Shown here in pieces: positions 1 through 8,930 of a stretch of 64,000 nt of DNA. Below the pieces are notes generated by a model, which saw nothing but the letters and a program-made list of their open reading frames with translations, had not been told where the DNA came from and did no database searches. Each line of letters opens with the position of its first letter. Position 1 is the first letter of the stretch. Source of the DNA: Novosphingobium sp. Rr 2-17 (GTDB lineage Bacteria > Pseudomonadota > Alphaproteobacteria > Sphingomonadales > Sphingomonadaceae); the NCBI RefSeq assembly GCF_000272475.1, contig NZ_AKFJ01000010.1:104425-168424 (forward strand), read 5' to 3'. The translations under genes were made by a program, and so were the position numbers.

Positions 1-2076
1 GAGGCCGTGCACGTCACCCGCATGGCGATCGGCGAGGGCTTGGTCGGCATGATCGCGGACCAGATCGAAACGCTGAACCTAGCCGAAGCGGCCTCCCACC
101 CGGACTTCTCCTACCGGCCGGAAACGGGCGAGGACAAGTATCACTCGTTCGCCGGCGTGCCGATCGTCCGCCGCGAGCGAGCGGTGGGAGTGCTGTGCGT
201 CCAGCACGTCGAGCCGCGCCGCTACGAAGAGATCGAGATCGAGGCGCTGCAGACGGTGGCGATGGTTCTGTCCGAACTGATCGTCAACGCCGACCTGATC
301 GACGAGGAAGGCACCGGTGCCATCTCTGCCCAGACCGGGCCGGAGCAGTTGCGCGGGCTGACTTTGGTCAAGGGGCTGGCCTCGGGCGTGGCGGTTTATC
401 ACCAGCCGCGCGTGACGATCGAGCAAATCGTTGCCGAGGACACCGAGGCCGAGCGCCAGCGCGTGATCATGGCCTTCGACAAAATGCGCGAACAGATCGA
501 CCGCATGACCAGCCAAGCCGAATTCGGCCTCGGCGGAGAGCATGAGGAAGTGCTCGCGACGTATCGCATGTTCGCCTACGACGAAGGCTGGACCCGCCGC
601 ATCAACGAGGCGATCGACAGCGGCCTCACCGCAGAGGCGGCGATCGAGCGGGTGCAACAGCGCACGCGCATGCGGATGCGCCAGATCGACGATCCTTTGC
701 TGGCCGATCGGATGCACGATCTGGAGGATCTGGCGAACCGCCTGCTGCGGATCGTCTCCGGCCAGATCGGCACTGCCGCCTCGATGGGGCTGCGCAACGA
801 TGCAATCCTGATCGCGCGCAATCTCGGGCCAGCGGAATTGCTGGAGTATGATCGCCGCCGTCTCAAGGGCGTGATCCTGGAAGAAGGCTCGCTCACCAGC
901 CACGTGGTCATCGTCGCGCGGGCGATGGGCATTCCGGTGCTGGGCCGCGTGCGGGGCCTTCGCGGTGTCGTGCGCGAAGGTGACCCGCTGCTGCTCGATG
1001 CCGACCAGGGCAGCGTAGCGGTGCGTCCCTCGACCGGCGTGATCGAGGCGTTCGAGACGCGTTTCGCCAAGAGTCGCGAACGCCAGGCAGTCTACGCCGG
1101 CTTGCGCGATGTGCTGCCGACCACGCGCGATGGAACGCGCATCCAGGTGATGATCAACGCCGGGCTGCGCGACGATATCACCAACCTGTGCATGACCGGC
1201 GCTGACGGCATCGGCTTGTTCCGCACCGAATTTCAGTTCCTCGTATCCGCCACACTCCCTCAGCGTGAGCGCCAGACGCGCCTCTATCGCGATGTGATGG
1301 AGGGCGCTGGCGACAAGCCGGTGGTGTTCCGCACCGTCGACATCGGCGGCGACAAGACGCTGCCGTACTTGCGCCACGACGATGGCGAGGGCGAAGAAAA
1401 CCCGGCGATGGGCTGGCGCGCTCTGCGCGTGGCGCTGGAGCGCGATGGCTTGCTCAAGGTTCAGGCGCGCGCGCTGCTCGAAGCGGCGGCGGGGCGCACC
1501 CTCAACGTGATGTTCCCGATGGTAGCCGAGCCGTGGGAGTTCGACGCCGCCAAGGAGGTGTTCGAGGGGCAACTGGCCTATCTGCGCAAACGCAAGAAAG
1601 TGCTGCCTGACGTGATCCGCTATGGCGTCATGCTGGAAGTGCCCGCGTTGGTGGAACAGCTCGATCTGCTGGCGCCCAAGATATCGTTCCTGTCGATCGG
1701 CACCAACGACCTTACCCAGTTCCTGTTTGCTGCAGACCGATCCAATGCCAAGCTGGCGGAGCGTTACGACTGGCTCAGCCCCGCGATCCTGCGCTTTCTG
1801 CGCCGGGTGGTGCGCGAGTTGGACGGCCACAATGTGGACATCGGGGTCTGCGGCGAGATGGGCGGACGGCGGCTGGAGGCACTGGCGCTGCTGGGCCTGG
1901 GCATCCGCCGGCTTTCGATTACCCCGGCCTCAGTCGGGCCGATCAAGGAACTGCTGGGCCATATCGACCTTGGCCCGATCACCGCAGCGATGGAAGGCTG
2001 GCTCGCCGCGCCGCCACCAAACCTGCGTGAGGTCATGACCGCATGGGCAAGCGAGCGCGGTATCCCCGTGGATTGA
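1..2076 (+). CDS. ptsP: Phosphoenolpyruvate-protein phosphotransferase of the nitrogen PTS (EI-Ntr), 5' end missing
   Basis: First enzyme of the nitrogen-type phosphotransferase relay: it autophosphorylates on a histidine with PEP and passes the phosphate to NPr. The frame is open from base 1, so the true start lies upstream. Visible parts in order are the end of a GAF sensor domain (first ~95 codons), the N-terminal PEP-utilising domain (~115-240), the swivelling phosphohistidine domain with the TSHVVIVAR motif (active His at bases 901-903), and the PEP-binding TIM barrel with GLFRTEF, NPAMGWRALR, SIGTNDLTQF and VCGEMGG. All expected catalytic motifs are intact. The GAF domain separates EI-Ntr from the sugar-type EI. 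The next gene starts about 130 bp downstream with no obvious terminator between. Confidence 0.95.
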   Translation, partial: EAVHVTRMAIGEGLVGMIADQIETLNLAEAASHPDFSYRPETGEDKYHSFAGVPIVRRERAVGVLCVQHVEPRRYEEIEIEALQTVAMVLSELIVNADLIDEEGTGAISAQTGPEQLRGLTLVKGLASGVAVYHQPRVTIEQIVAEDTEAERQRVIMAFDKMREQIDRMTSQAEFGLGGEHEEVLATYRMFAYDEGWTRRINEAIDSGLTAEAAIERVQQRTRMRMRQIDDPLLADRMHDLEDLANRLLRIVSGQIGTAASMGLRNDAILIARNLGPAELLEYDRRRLKGVILEEGSLTSHVVIVARAMGIPVLGRVRGLRGVVREGDPLLLDADQGSVAVRPSTGVIEAFETRFAKSRERQAVYAGLRDVLPTTRDGTRIQVMINAGLRDDITNLCMTGADGIGLFRTEFQFLVSATLPQRERQTRLYRDVMEGAGDKPVVFRTVDIGGDKTLPYLRHDDGEGEENPAMGWRALRVALERDGLLKVQARALLEAAAGRTLNVMFPMVAEPWEFDAAKEVFEGQLAYLRKRKKVLPDVIRYGVMLEVPALVEQLDLLAPKISFLSIGTNDLTQFLFAADRSNAKLAERYDWLSPAILRFLRRVVRELDGHNVDIGVCGEMGGRRLEALALLGLGIRRLSITPASVGPIKELLGHIDLGPITAAMEGWLAAPPPNLREVMTAWASERGIPVD

Positions 2077-2241
2077 AGGCTTCTTCGAGGGACGAGGTAG
2101 CCAATCCGGTCTGATTCTAGGCGTACCAGGGCAGGTTTGCCGCATTATTTTCCGCCTCCGTCCGGCCACCGATTGACTTTGGCGTGCTGCGGGGTTTGGT
2201 AGGCGCATATGCGGGTCGCATCTGTCACTGCCGGGATTTTA

Positions 2242-3204
2242 ATGGAAAACGCCGAAAGCCAAGATCAGCCGCAAGCGAACCTGAAGGCTGGGGAGCGCCT
2301 GCGTGCTGCGCGTGAGGAAGCGGGCCTCAGCCGCGGCGATGTCGCGCTACGCACCAAGATTGCCGAACGCCATTTGCTCGCGATCGAAGAGGGCCGCTTC
2401 GGTGATCTCGCCGCCCCCGCTTATGCGGTCGGTTTCGCGCGTACTTATGCCCGCGCTCTGGGTCTCGACGAAACCGTGATCGCCAAAGACGTGCGCCGCC
2501 AGCTTGACGCGGAAACGTATTCGCGCCCGGCGAACTTGCCCAGCTTCGAACCCGGCGATCCGGCGCGAGTGCCTTCTCGGCGGCTGGCATGGATCGCGGC
2601 GCTGGGCGTGATCGCCGTCATCGCGGCGCTATTGGTGTTCTGGAGCAGCTACTTACGGCCCGAAGGCGCGCTGCCCAGCCTGCTGCCGGACCAGGCAACT
2701 AGCACGCCCGCTCCCGCCAAACCCGTCGCTCCGGCCCCGGTCGCTGCGGCACCTGCGGTTGCCGCAACCGGCCCGGTCGTGCTCACAGCCGCCAGCGATC
2801 AGGTGTGGATCAAGGTTACGGACGCGAGCGGCGCTCAGGTCGTCCAAAAGGAACTTCAGCGCGGAGAGGCTTGGACGGTGCCGGACGGCGTTGCCGGCCC
2901 GACCTTGCGGATCGGCAGGCCCGATGCCTTGCAGATCACCGTCGGCGGTCGCGCGATCCCGCCGCTATCAACCAAGCCGCTGACGATGTCGGGTGTCTCG
3001 CTGGCGCCGGCGGACCTTATCGCCCGTTCCGCCACGCCGGCAACGCCAGGGTCCAGCAGCCCGCTTGCAGCCGGGCCGCTACCAAAGCCGCGCCAGCCAG
3101 CTGCGGCGGCCGCGTCGGCGGCTGGCGCTCCGTTGCCATATTCGCAAGGCGCCACGCCGCCGCCTCCCGGCGGACCCACGCCGCTTTCCACGGTTTCCGA
3201 CTAG
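2242..3204 (+). CDS. RodZ-like helix-turn-helix / DUF4115 membrane protein
   Basis: Cytoplasmic HTH_25-type helix-turn-helix (about residues 15-80, with AGERLRAAREEAGLSRGDVA), one transmembrane helix (about 116-136, AWIAALGVIAVIAALLVFW), a Pro/Ala-rich linker, and a periplasmic DUF4115-like domain (about 180-260, QVWIKVTDASGAQV). This architecture matches RodZ, which links MreB to the envelope and helps set cell shape. The ATG at 2242 is chosen because family members begin a few residues before the HTH; an in-frame ATG at 2209 would add 11 residues. The Pro/Ala/Gly-rich C-terminal tail is low complexity. Family assignment is firm; the role in shape is inferred from the family. Confidence 0.8.
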   Translation: MENAESQDQPQANLKAGERLRAAREEAGLSRGDVALRTKIAERHLLAIEEGRFGDLAAPAYAVGFARTYARALGLDETVIAKDVRRQLDAETYSRPANLPSFEPGDPARVPSRRLAWIAALGVIAVIAALLVFWSSYLRPEGALPSLLPDQATSTPAPAKPVAPAPVAAAPAVAATGPVVLTAASDQVWIKVTDASGAQVVQKELQRGEAWTVPDGVAGPTLRIGRPDALQITVGGRAIPPLSTKPLTMSGVSLAPADLIARSATPATPGSSSPLAAGPLPKPRQPAAAAASAAGAPLPYSQGATPPPPGGPTPLSTVSD

Positions 3205-3322
3205 CGCTGCCTCGACACGGGGCCGGGCTTTGGGCAACACAGCCCGCGCGTATTCACGGTTAATTTCCGGTTCTGCCGGGCGCTGCCAAACAGCGTGTTC
3301 TAGTCCGGTACGGAGTTCAGCA

Positions 3323-4300
3323 ATGTTGATGGGTAGGTTTCACGTGCGGCGAGGATCGCGGATGGTCGCGCGCTGGCTGGCCGGTTCGGCAGGGGCGGCG
3401 CTGTTGATCGCAGGCGCCACGCCGGCTTTCGCGCAAGACGGCACCGATGCCCGCTTGAAAAAGGTCGAAGCCGAAGTCCGCGCGCTGCAGCGCAAAGTTT
3501 TTCCTGGCGCCGATGGCAAGTATTTCGAGCCTGAGATCAGAGCGGCTCCCGTGCCGACGCCGCCCCCCGGCCTTCCGGCGACTACCCCCGTCACCGATTT
3601 GCTGACGCGCATGGATGCGGTGGAGCAGCAAATGGCGCGACTGACGGCACAAGTCGAACAGAACACCAACCGCATCGGAATGATCGAGGCGAAGCTCGCC
3701 GCGCCGCCGCCCGCTCCGATCGAGCCGGCTCCGGTTACCCCGCCCCCCGGCACTCTCCCGCCGCCGGTCGCCGATAGCACGCTCGCTCCGCCGCCTGCCC
3801 GCCCCGTACCGGAGCGGCCCGCCGCAACCCGCCCGACGACCCGGCCTGCGGCCGCGCCCTCCAACGCGCGCCTTGCCGCAGTGGAGGCTATCGCCCGGCC
3901 GCAATCGGGTGATCCGGGCGAGGACGAATACAGCTACGGCTTCCGTCTGTGGGAAGCCAAGTTCTATCCCGAGGCGGCGCAGCAACTGAAGCTCTACCTC
4001 GAAAAGTACCCCAAGCACCCGCGCGCCAGCTTTGGCCGTAACTTGCTGGGTCGCGCCTATTTGGATGACGGCAACCCCAGCGAGGCGGCGAAGTGGTTCC
4101 TCCAGAACTTCCAGACCGATAAGCGCGGAGATCGGGCGCCCGACAGCCTGTTGTACCTGGCCGTCTCGATGAAGCAGATGAAGGACACCCGCCGGGCCTG
4201 CATCGCGCTGGCTGAATTCAGCCAGACTTATGCCTCCGAAGCGGCTGGCCGCTTGAGCGGCGTGTACAACGCCACGCGCAATGGACTCACGTGCAGCTAA
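3323..4300 (+). CDS. cpoB: Tol-Pal associated periplasmic protein CpoB/YbgF
   Basis: The product begins with a signal peptide ending near ATPAFAQ, followed by a short coiled-coil segment (KKVEAEVRALQRKV and MDAVEQQMARLTAQVEQN), a long Pro-rich linker, and a C-terminal TPR domain (YSYGFRLWEAKFYPEAAQQLKLYLEKYP onward). CpoB/YbgF coordinates outer-membrane constriction with septal peptidoglycan synthesis together with Tol-Pal. The start at 3323 has GGAG at 3312-3315, seven bases upstream, and puts the signal peptide at the N-terminus; a longer frame extends upstream through unrelated sequence. The stop overlaps the start of tilS by 20 bases, suggesting translational coupling. The other tol-pal genes are not in the window. 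Confidence 0.88.
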   Translation: MLMGRFHVRRGSRMVARWLAGSAGAALLIAGATPAFAQDGTDARLKKVEAEVRALQRKVFPGADGKYFEPEIRAAPVPTPPPGLPATTPVTDLLTRMDAVEQQMARLTAQVEQNTNRIGMIEAKLAAPPPAPIEPAPVTPPPGTLPPPVADSTLAPPPARPVPERPAATRPTTRPAAAPSNARLAAVEAIARPQSGDPGEDEYSYGFRLWEAKFYPEAAQQLKLYLEKYPKHPRASFGRNLLGRAYLDDGNPSEAAKWFLQNFQTDKRGDRAPDSLLYLAVSMKQMKDTRRACIALAEFSQTYASEAAGRLSGVYNATRNGLTCS

Positions 4301-5285
4301 CCGTGCGTTGACGCTTCCGGAAACCGCCGTGGCGCGGCTGCGCGCGGTGCTGGATGCGTTGTGGCCGGAAGCGACCGACACCGACGCCAAGCTCGGTATC
4401 GCGGTGTCGGGCGGGCCGGACAGTGTCGCCTTGCTGCTGCTGGCGGCGACCGCGCTGCCTGGGCGGGTGGAAGCCGCGACGGTCGATCATGGTCTGCGTC
4501 CCGAAAGCGCGCAGGAAGCGGTCGACGTCGCGCAGTTGTGCGATCGGCTTGGCGTTCCCCATGCGACACTGCCGGTCACGGTCGCCCCCGGCAACATCCA
4601 GGCTGAGGCACGCGCCGCGCGTTATGCGGCGATGGCGCGCTGGGTTGAGGAGCGTGGCCTAGCCGCGCTCGCCACTGCTCACCATGCTGATGACCAGGCC
4701 GAGACTCTGCTGATGCGGCTCAACCGCGCCAGCGGTGTTGCTGGACTTGCCGGCGCGCGGGCGCGCGGGATCGTACCCAACACGCCGATCCCGCTGCTGC
4801 GCCCGGTGCTCGACTGGCGGCGTACCGAACTGGCCGAGGTTTTGGCAACGGCAGGCGTCGCTGCTGCGCAAGACCCGAGCAATACCAATGACCGCTTCGA
4901 CCGGGTCCGCATCCGCAAGGCGCTGGCCGAGGCGGATTGGCTCGACGTGGCTGCCATAGCCCGCAGCGCGGCGCTGATCGCGGAAGCCGACATGGCGCTG
5001 GAATGGATGGCCGCGCTCGAATGGCGCTCGTGTGTAAAAAAAGAGCCGATGGGCCTGCGCTATCGCCCCCAGGCACCGCGCGCGGTGGCGCTGCGGGTGG
5101 TCGCACGGATCGTACGTGAACTGGGTGAGGACGAGCCGCGCGGCAGCGCCCTGGCGCGGTTATTGGATATGCTGTCGATGGGCCAGCCTGCTTCGATCGG
5201 GCAGCTCGTCGCCCGGCCCAATGCGGGCGGCTGGAGCTTTGCCAAGGCGCCGGCTCGCCGCGCTCCGCCGTCTCCGAAGGCTTGA
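4281..5285 (+). CDS. tilS: tRNA(Ile)-lysidine synthetase
   Basis: Adds lysine to C34 of the CAU-anticodon tRNA-Ile so that it reads AUA and is charged with isoleucine. The PP-loop ATPase motif SGGPDS lies at about residues 44-49 (AVSGGPDSVALLLL), followed by the TVDHGLRPES and ATAHHADDQAETLLMRL segments typical of TilS/MesJ. At 334 residues it is shorter than the E. coli protein (about 430), consistent with reduced C-terminal domains in many alphaproteobacteria. It overlaps cpoB by 20 bases and converges on the L,D-transpeptidase gene with only four bases between stops; no separate terminator is visible there. Confidence 0.92.
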   Translation: MDSRAANRALTLPETAVARLRAVLDALWPEATDTDAKLGIAVSGGPDSVALLLLAATALPGRVEAATVDHGLRPESAQEAVDVAQLCDRLGVPHATLPVTVAPGNIQAEARAARYAAMARWVEERGLAALATAHHADDQAETLLMRLNRASGVAGLAGARARGIVPNTPIPLLRPVLDWRRTELAEVLATAGVAAAQDPSNTNDRFDRVRIRKALAEADWLDVAAIARSAALIAEADMALEWMAALEWRSCVKKEPMGLRYRPQAPRAVALRVVARIVRELGEDEPRGSALARLLDMLSMGQPASIGQLVARPNAGGWSFAKAPARRAPPSPKA

Positions 5286-5289
5286 GGCG

Positions 5290-5997
5290 TCAGGCGCCGA
5301 CCAGGTTGTCGCCCATGCCCACTTGCTTGCCGCGCGTGATGTAGACTTTATCGCCCAGGTGGGTCGCGGCGAACAGCTTGGCGGCAAACGCATTGGGCAT
5401 GCCGATACAGCCGTGGCTGGCATAGCCGCGCTCGACGTTGGAGCCGTGCAGGGTGATGCCGTCATTGGTCAGCCGCTGCATGTAGGGCATCGGCGCACCG
5501 GTGTAGATGTTCGAGACGTGATCCTTGTCCTTCTGAGTGATCGGGAACACGCCCAGCGGCGTCGGCTTTTCTTCCGCACCCAGCAGCACCGCCGTTGCGC
5601 CGATCTCGTAGCCAGCCCGGAAGATCGACAGCACGCGCGCTTCAAGGTCCACCGTGACGACGATGGGGCCGGAGGGCACGCCCGTTTCGTCCCAGTGCCA
5701 TTCGCCATACTTGATCGCGCCCTTGATCGGCAGGATGCGCTTGATGATGAAAGTGTCGTCCTTTACTGCAGCCGGGGTGGACTGCGGGGCAGGGGCCTGG
5801 TCCGCACCAGCATTCGCCACTTTGCCAGGCGAGACCTGGACTTGCGCGATCGATCCGGCAGTGGCCTTGCCCGCCGCCACTTGCGCCCCGGCCAGCGACG
5901 CGGGCTCGGGCTTACCCGGCTTGATGGCGAGCATCAGCACCCCTGCGGCAAGGGCGAAGGCAGCGAGGCCCGAAGCGAGGAAAATGCGGGTGTTCAT
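5290..5997 (-). CDS. L,D-transpeptidase (YkuD) family protein, membrane-anchored
   Basis: The protein has an N-terminal hydrophobic segment (residues 4-24, IFLASGLAAFALAAGVLML) that serves as signal anchor, a Pro/Ala-rich linker, and a C-terminal YkuD domain. The catalytic motif reads LHGSNVERGYASHGCIGMPN, with His and Cys in place. L,D-transpeptidases form 3-3 peptidoglycan crosslinks or attach proteins to peptidoglycan. The residue after the SHGCI core is usually Arg; here it is Gly. The start at 5997 is taken because the hydrophobic segment begins directly there; an open frame extends further upstream without signal-like sequence. Confidence 0.85.
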   Translation of the reverse strand: MNTRIFLASGLAAFALAAGVLMLAIKPGKPEPASLAGAQVAAGKATAGSIAQVQVSPGKVANAGADQAPAPQSTPAAVKDDTFIIKRILPIKGAIKYGEWHWDETGVPSGPIVVTVDLEARVLSIFRAGYEIGATAVLLGAEEKPTPLGVFPITQKDKDHVSNIYTGAPMPYMQRLTNDGITLHGSNVERGYASHGCIGMPNAFAAKLFAATHLGDKVYITRGKQVGMGDNLVGA

Positions 5998-6148
5998 GAA
6001 AAGCTGGCGAATCCGTATCTGGTGCAAGCTTACCATCGCCCAGATAGGTAAAAACCGCGAGTCCAGTGGCGAGAGTGTCCCGCATCTGGACCTTATGCCG
6101 ACAAAGGTTAAGGCGTGAGGGCGCGTCTTGTGTTCACAGGATGTCGAA

Positions 6149-7444
6149 ATGGGAGGGGTGGAGACCGTGCCAGCACTGGAAAGCAAGCGAACCCGTCGCG
6201 CCGCATCGCCCCGGCTGGTGCTGGGGATGTTGCTGGCGGTTTACATCTTCAACTTCGTGGACCGGCAGATCATCGCCATCCTGGCCGCACCGATCCAGGC
6301 CGACCTTGGGCTGGACGATGCGCAGATGGGCCTGCTGGGCGGGCTGGCCTTTGCGATCCTCTATACCACGCTGGGGGTGCCGCTATCGTGGCTGGCAGAC
6401 CGTACCAGCCGTTCCTGGGTCATCACCGTATCGCTGGTGATCTGGAGCCTGTTCACCGGGCTTTGTGGTTTTGCGCATAGTTTCTGGCAAATCTTCGCCG
6501 CGCGCCTGGGTGTCGGGGTCGGCGAAGCAGGCGGCGTCGCGCCGTCTTATGCAGTGATCGGCGACTATTTTCCCAGCGAAAAGCGGGCTTTCGCGCTGTC
6601 GATCTATTCGCTGGGCATTCCGTTGGGATCGGCGGCAGGTGTTCTGGCGGGCGGTTATGTCGCGGCGCGGGTGGATTGGCGCACAGCGTTCATCGTCGTG
6701 GGGTGTGCCGGTGTGCTGCTTGCCCCGCTCTTCAAGCTGATCGTGCGCGATCGCCCGCGCCCCGTGACGGCTGCCCAAGGCGTGCGGTTCGGGCAAGTCG
6801 CCGTGCTGCTGGCGCGCAAACCGGCGTTCTGGCTCATCAGCTTTGGCGCCGCATTCGGCTCGATGGTGGGCTATGGAATGGCGTTCTGGCTGCCCAGCTT
6901 CCTCCAACGCAGCTTCAAGCTGAGCCTGGTCGAAACCTCGTGGTTTTTCGGTGCTGTGCTGCTGGTGGGCGGCAGCGCTGGCGTATTGATGGGTGGCGCG
7001 CTGGCCGATCGACTGGGCCGTACCGACCGCGCCTTTTACGCCTGGCTCCCGGGCCTTGCCTATTTCCTGGCCGTGCCGCTCTACGCCGGTGGCATCTGGA
7101 CCTCGAGCGTGCCGCTGGCCTTCGTCCTGTTCCTGCTGCCGCAAGCGCTGGCCTACGTCTGGCTCGGCCCGGTCAACAGCGCGATCCAGCACTTGGTGGA
7201 ACCACCCGCCCGCGCGACGGCTTCGGCGTTCTTTCTGCTGATCAACAACCTGATCGGTCTGGGCGGTGGTATCTACGCACTGGGGGCGCTGTCCAAAACG
7301 TTGGCGCCGACATACGGCGCTGAGTCCCTGCGCTACGCGCTGCTGGCAGCGCTGGCGCTCTACATAGTCGCGGCGGCACTGCTGGCACTGGGCGGTCGAG
7401 CCCTGCGGCGCGAATGGGTCGCGGAGCCCTCGCTGGCTGGCTAA
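6149..7444 (+). CDS. Spinster-like MFS transporter
   Basis: About 430 residues with roughly twelve hydrophobic segments, beginning with LVLGMLLAVYIFNFVDRQIIAILAAPIQADLGL, a signature of the spinster-type MFS group common in sphingomonads. The motif between helices 2 and 3 reads GVPLSWLADRTSR. No substrate can be read from the sequence. The ATG at 6149 is preceded by AGGA at 6137-6140; a TTG at 6128 or a GTG at 6167 with GGAGG upstream are alternatives. It is divergent from the L,D-transpeptidase gene, with about 150 bases between the starts, and stands alone. Confidence 0.85.
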   Translation: MGGVETVPALESKRTRRAASPRLVLGMLLAVYIFNFVDRQIIAILAAPIQADLGLDDAQMGLLGGLAFAILYTTLGVPLSWLADRTSRSWVITVSLVIWSLFTGLCGFAHSFWQIFAARLGVGVGEAGGVAPSYAVIGDYFPSEKRAFALSIYSLGIPLGSAAGVLAGGYVAARVDWRTAFIVVGCAGVLLAPLFKLIVRDRPRPVTAAQGVRFGQVAVLLARKPAFWLISFGAAFGSMVGYGMAFWLPSFLQRSFKLSLVETSWFFGAVLLVGGSAGVLMGGALADRLGRTDRAFYAWLPGLAYFLAVPLYAGGIWTSSVPLAFVLFLLPQALAYVWLGPVNSAIQHLVEPPARATASAFFLLINNLIGLGGGIYALGALSKTLAPTYGAESLRYALLAALALYIVAAALLALGGRALRREWVAEPSLAG

Positions 7445-7844
7445 GTGGGAACTCTCACACGAAGACCCAACAGCGCGGGGTTTGGTCTTGGTACCAAATC
7501 CGCTCCCGAGAAAAGCTTCATTAGTCGCATCGCCAAATGTCACTCGACGCCGATTACCCGCACAGGCGAGGACCGCATCAGCCGTCCTTCCATCACGCCC
7601 GAATCGTAGCATGCCTGAAGGAAAACCAGGGGCGCGCGTCATTGGGAATTTCGGCATGCGTAGCCCTGATGCGTACGTTTGGCATAGGCAATCGAGGCGC
7701 TCCCCTCATCCCAAAACGTCCCGTTCCGGGGTGGTGCATAAATGACACTATTGTGACTATTTATGCTTTGTTCTGCAACTCCCGCCCGAGTTTCTGGTTC
7801 ACGCTGGACACCGCACGTCGGTGATTGATTTTTCGGAGCACCCA
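7445..7844. other. Intergenic region without a supported gene
   Basis: Four hundred bases between the MFS gene and the outer-membrane protein gene. Short open frames exist on both strands but show no start context or protein-like composition. An imperfect inverted repeat, TTTGGT at 7481-7486 with ACCAAA at 7493-7498, is the only local symmetry noticed. The promoter of the downstream gene presumably lies in the more AT-rich part near 7740-7800. Confidence 0.4.
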
Positions 7845-8420
7845 ATGAAGAAGTTTTTTATCGCAGCCGCCATGCTTGCATCGCTGCCCACCGTCGCGTT
7901 CGCCCAGGAAGCAGCAGATGCGCCGGCGACCACGGAAACGGCACCTGACGGTACGCCAGCGTTCGGCATCGAGCCCTATTTCGGCGTCCTCGGTGGTTAT
8001 CATTCGTTCGATCGTCGTAGCGAATTTGGCTCGCCCAACGGCGGTCGCATGAACGGTGGCCTGCTCAGCGGCGTTGCTGGCGTCAACATTCCTCTTGGGC
8101 CGGTGTTCGTCGGTGCCGAAGGTAACGCGACCAAGGGCTTCAACGACATCGACTGGGAATATGGTGTTCGCGGTCGGGTTGGTGCGCGCGCTGGTGATAG
8201 CGGCATGATTTATGCATCCGCTGGTTATCAGTGGGTCAATGGTCGTCACGGCTACGGCGACAACAAAGACTGGATCTATGGCGTTGGCGTAGAAGTCGGA
8301 CCGAAGGACATCGGCCTCGGCGGCATCACGACCAACAGCGGTGTGCGTCTGCGTCTGCAGGCTGAAACCTACGATTTCAGCAGCATCCGCCCGATGGCCG
8401 GTGTGATCGTACACTTCTAA
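7845..8420 (+). CDS. Outer-membrane beta-barrel (porin-like/opacity) protein
   Basis: 191 residues: a signal peptide ending near PTVAFAQ, a short acidic linker, then alternating Gly/aromatic strands (GIEPYFGVLGGYHSF, GVAGVNIPLGPVFVGAEGNAT, YASAGYQWVNGRHGYG) closing with SSIRPMAGVIVHF, a typical outer-membrane strand ending in Phe. This fits a small eight-stranded barrel. The start at 7845 has GGAG at 7834-7837, seven bases upstream; a longer frame from 7821 lacks this. A strong terminator hairpin follows directly, so it is probably a single-gene transcript. Ligand and function are unknown. Confidence 0.8.
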   Translation: MKKFFIAAAMLASLPTVAFAQEAADAPATTETAPDGTPAFGIEPYFGVLGGYHSFDRRSEFGSPNGGRMNGGLLSGVAGVNIPLGPVFVGAEGNATKGFNDIDWEYGVRGRVGARAGDSGMIYASAGYQWVNGRHGYGDNKDWIYGVGVEVGPKDIGLGGITTNSGVRLRLQAETYDFSSIRPMAGVIVHF

Positions 8421-8430
8421 TTATGGCGAG

Positions 8431-8460
8431 AGGGGCGGTCTCTATCCTGAGCCGCCCCTT
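8431..8460 (+). terminator. Hairpin terminator after the outer-membrane protein gene
   Basis: AGGGGCGG at 8431-8438 pairs perfectly with CCGCCCCT at 8452-8459. An inner CTC/GAG pair lengthens the stem around a six-base loop. It starts ten bases after the stop codon. There is no long T run, so termination strength is uncertain. Confidence 0.6.
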
Positions 8461-8581
8461 CAACCTGCGCTACCTAATCAAACATTCGTAGTGTCGCCGT
8501 GCGGGACGCGTTGAATGAATTGCGACGATTGCGTGGCGGAAAAAGCGCTGGCTGCGTGTCACTTTGCGCTACGTCGCCTTT

Positions 8582-8603
8582 GAGCGAAAACCGAGCGAAA
8601 ACC
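8582..8603 (+). repeat. Two tandem copies of an 11-base unit
   Basis: GAGCGAAAACC occurs twice in direct tandem, followed by one more G of a third unit. It lies in the roughly 300-base gap between the beta-barrel gene and the tiny ORF at 8727, where nothing else is recognisable. Confidence 0.7.
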
Positions 8604-8693
8604 GCAGGTAACTTCGCCGGGCTAAATGCTGAAAAGCTATAGCGCAGTGACAAGGCTAGAAAGCCGCTTGCCCAACCTTGATTGCATGGTACA

Positions 8694-8719
8694 CCTCTCA
8701 CCACAATAATAATGAGAGG
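8694..8719 (+). promoter_or_regulatory. Hairpin covering the ribosome-binding site of the tiny ORF
   Basis: CCTCTCA (8694-8700) pairs with TGAGAGG (8713-8719) around a 12-base AT-rich loop. The 3' arm contains the AGAGG expected to bind 16S rRNA for the start at 8727, so the folded form would block initiation. Confidence 0.5.
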
Positions 8720-8726
8720 GATGTCT

Positions 8727-8840
8727 ATGGAACGAAAGCTGTATGAAACGGCAACGTTTAAGGTTGTTGTAATCGCGGCCGCATTTGTCATGCTTTATGC
8801 GCCAATTCGGCAGTGGCTTGTTGCTTCTGCGGGGTTCTAA
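8727..8840 (+). CDS. Possible 37-residue membrane miniprotein
   Basis: A short ORF beginning MERKLYETATFKVVV and ending LVASAGF, with a hydrophobic stretch at about residues 12-26 flanked by charged residues, as in single-span membrane peptides. The ribosome-binding sequence AGAGGG (8715-8720) is six bases upstream. An in-frame ATG at 8721 is too close to it to be used. The ribosome-binding sequence forms the 3' arm of a perfect seven-base stem (8694-8700 with 8713-8719), so translation could be masked. No family is recognised. A non-coding origin cannot be excluded for so short an ORF. Confidence 0.45.
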   Translation: MERKLYETATFKVVVIAAAFVMLYAPIRQWLVASAGF

Positions 8841-8930
8841 TCCAGTTTGAACCGTCGGCGATAACGCGCTGTCCGGCCTCCTGAAGAGGGAGGGGCCTTA
8901 CGGCACCCCCCTCCATCAGAATGGCGGCGA

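Noticed and set aside
79..1830. A 583-codon open frame antisense to ptsP
   Set aside because: It mirrors the ptsP codon pattern of high-GC DNA, has no recognisable domain and lies wholly inside a well-supported gene.
5116..6051. A 311-codon plus-strand frame over the L,D-transpeptidase gene
   Set aside because: It overlaps the tilS end in another frame and is antisense to a gene with a signal anchor and catalytic motif.
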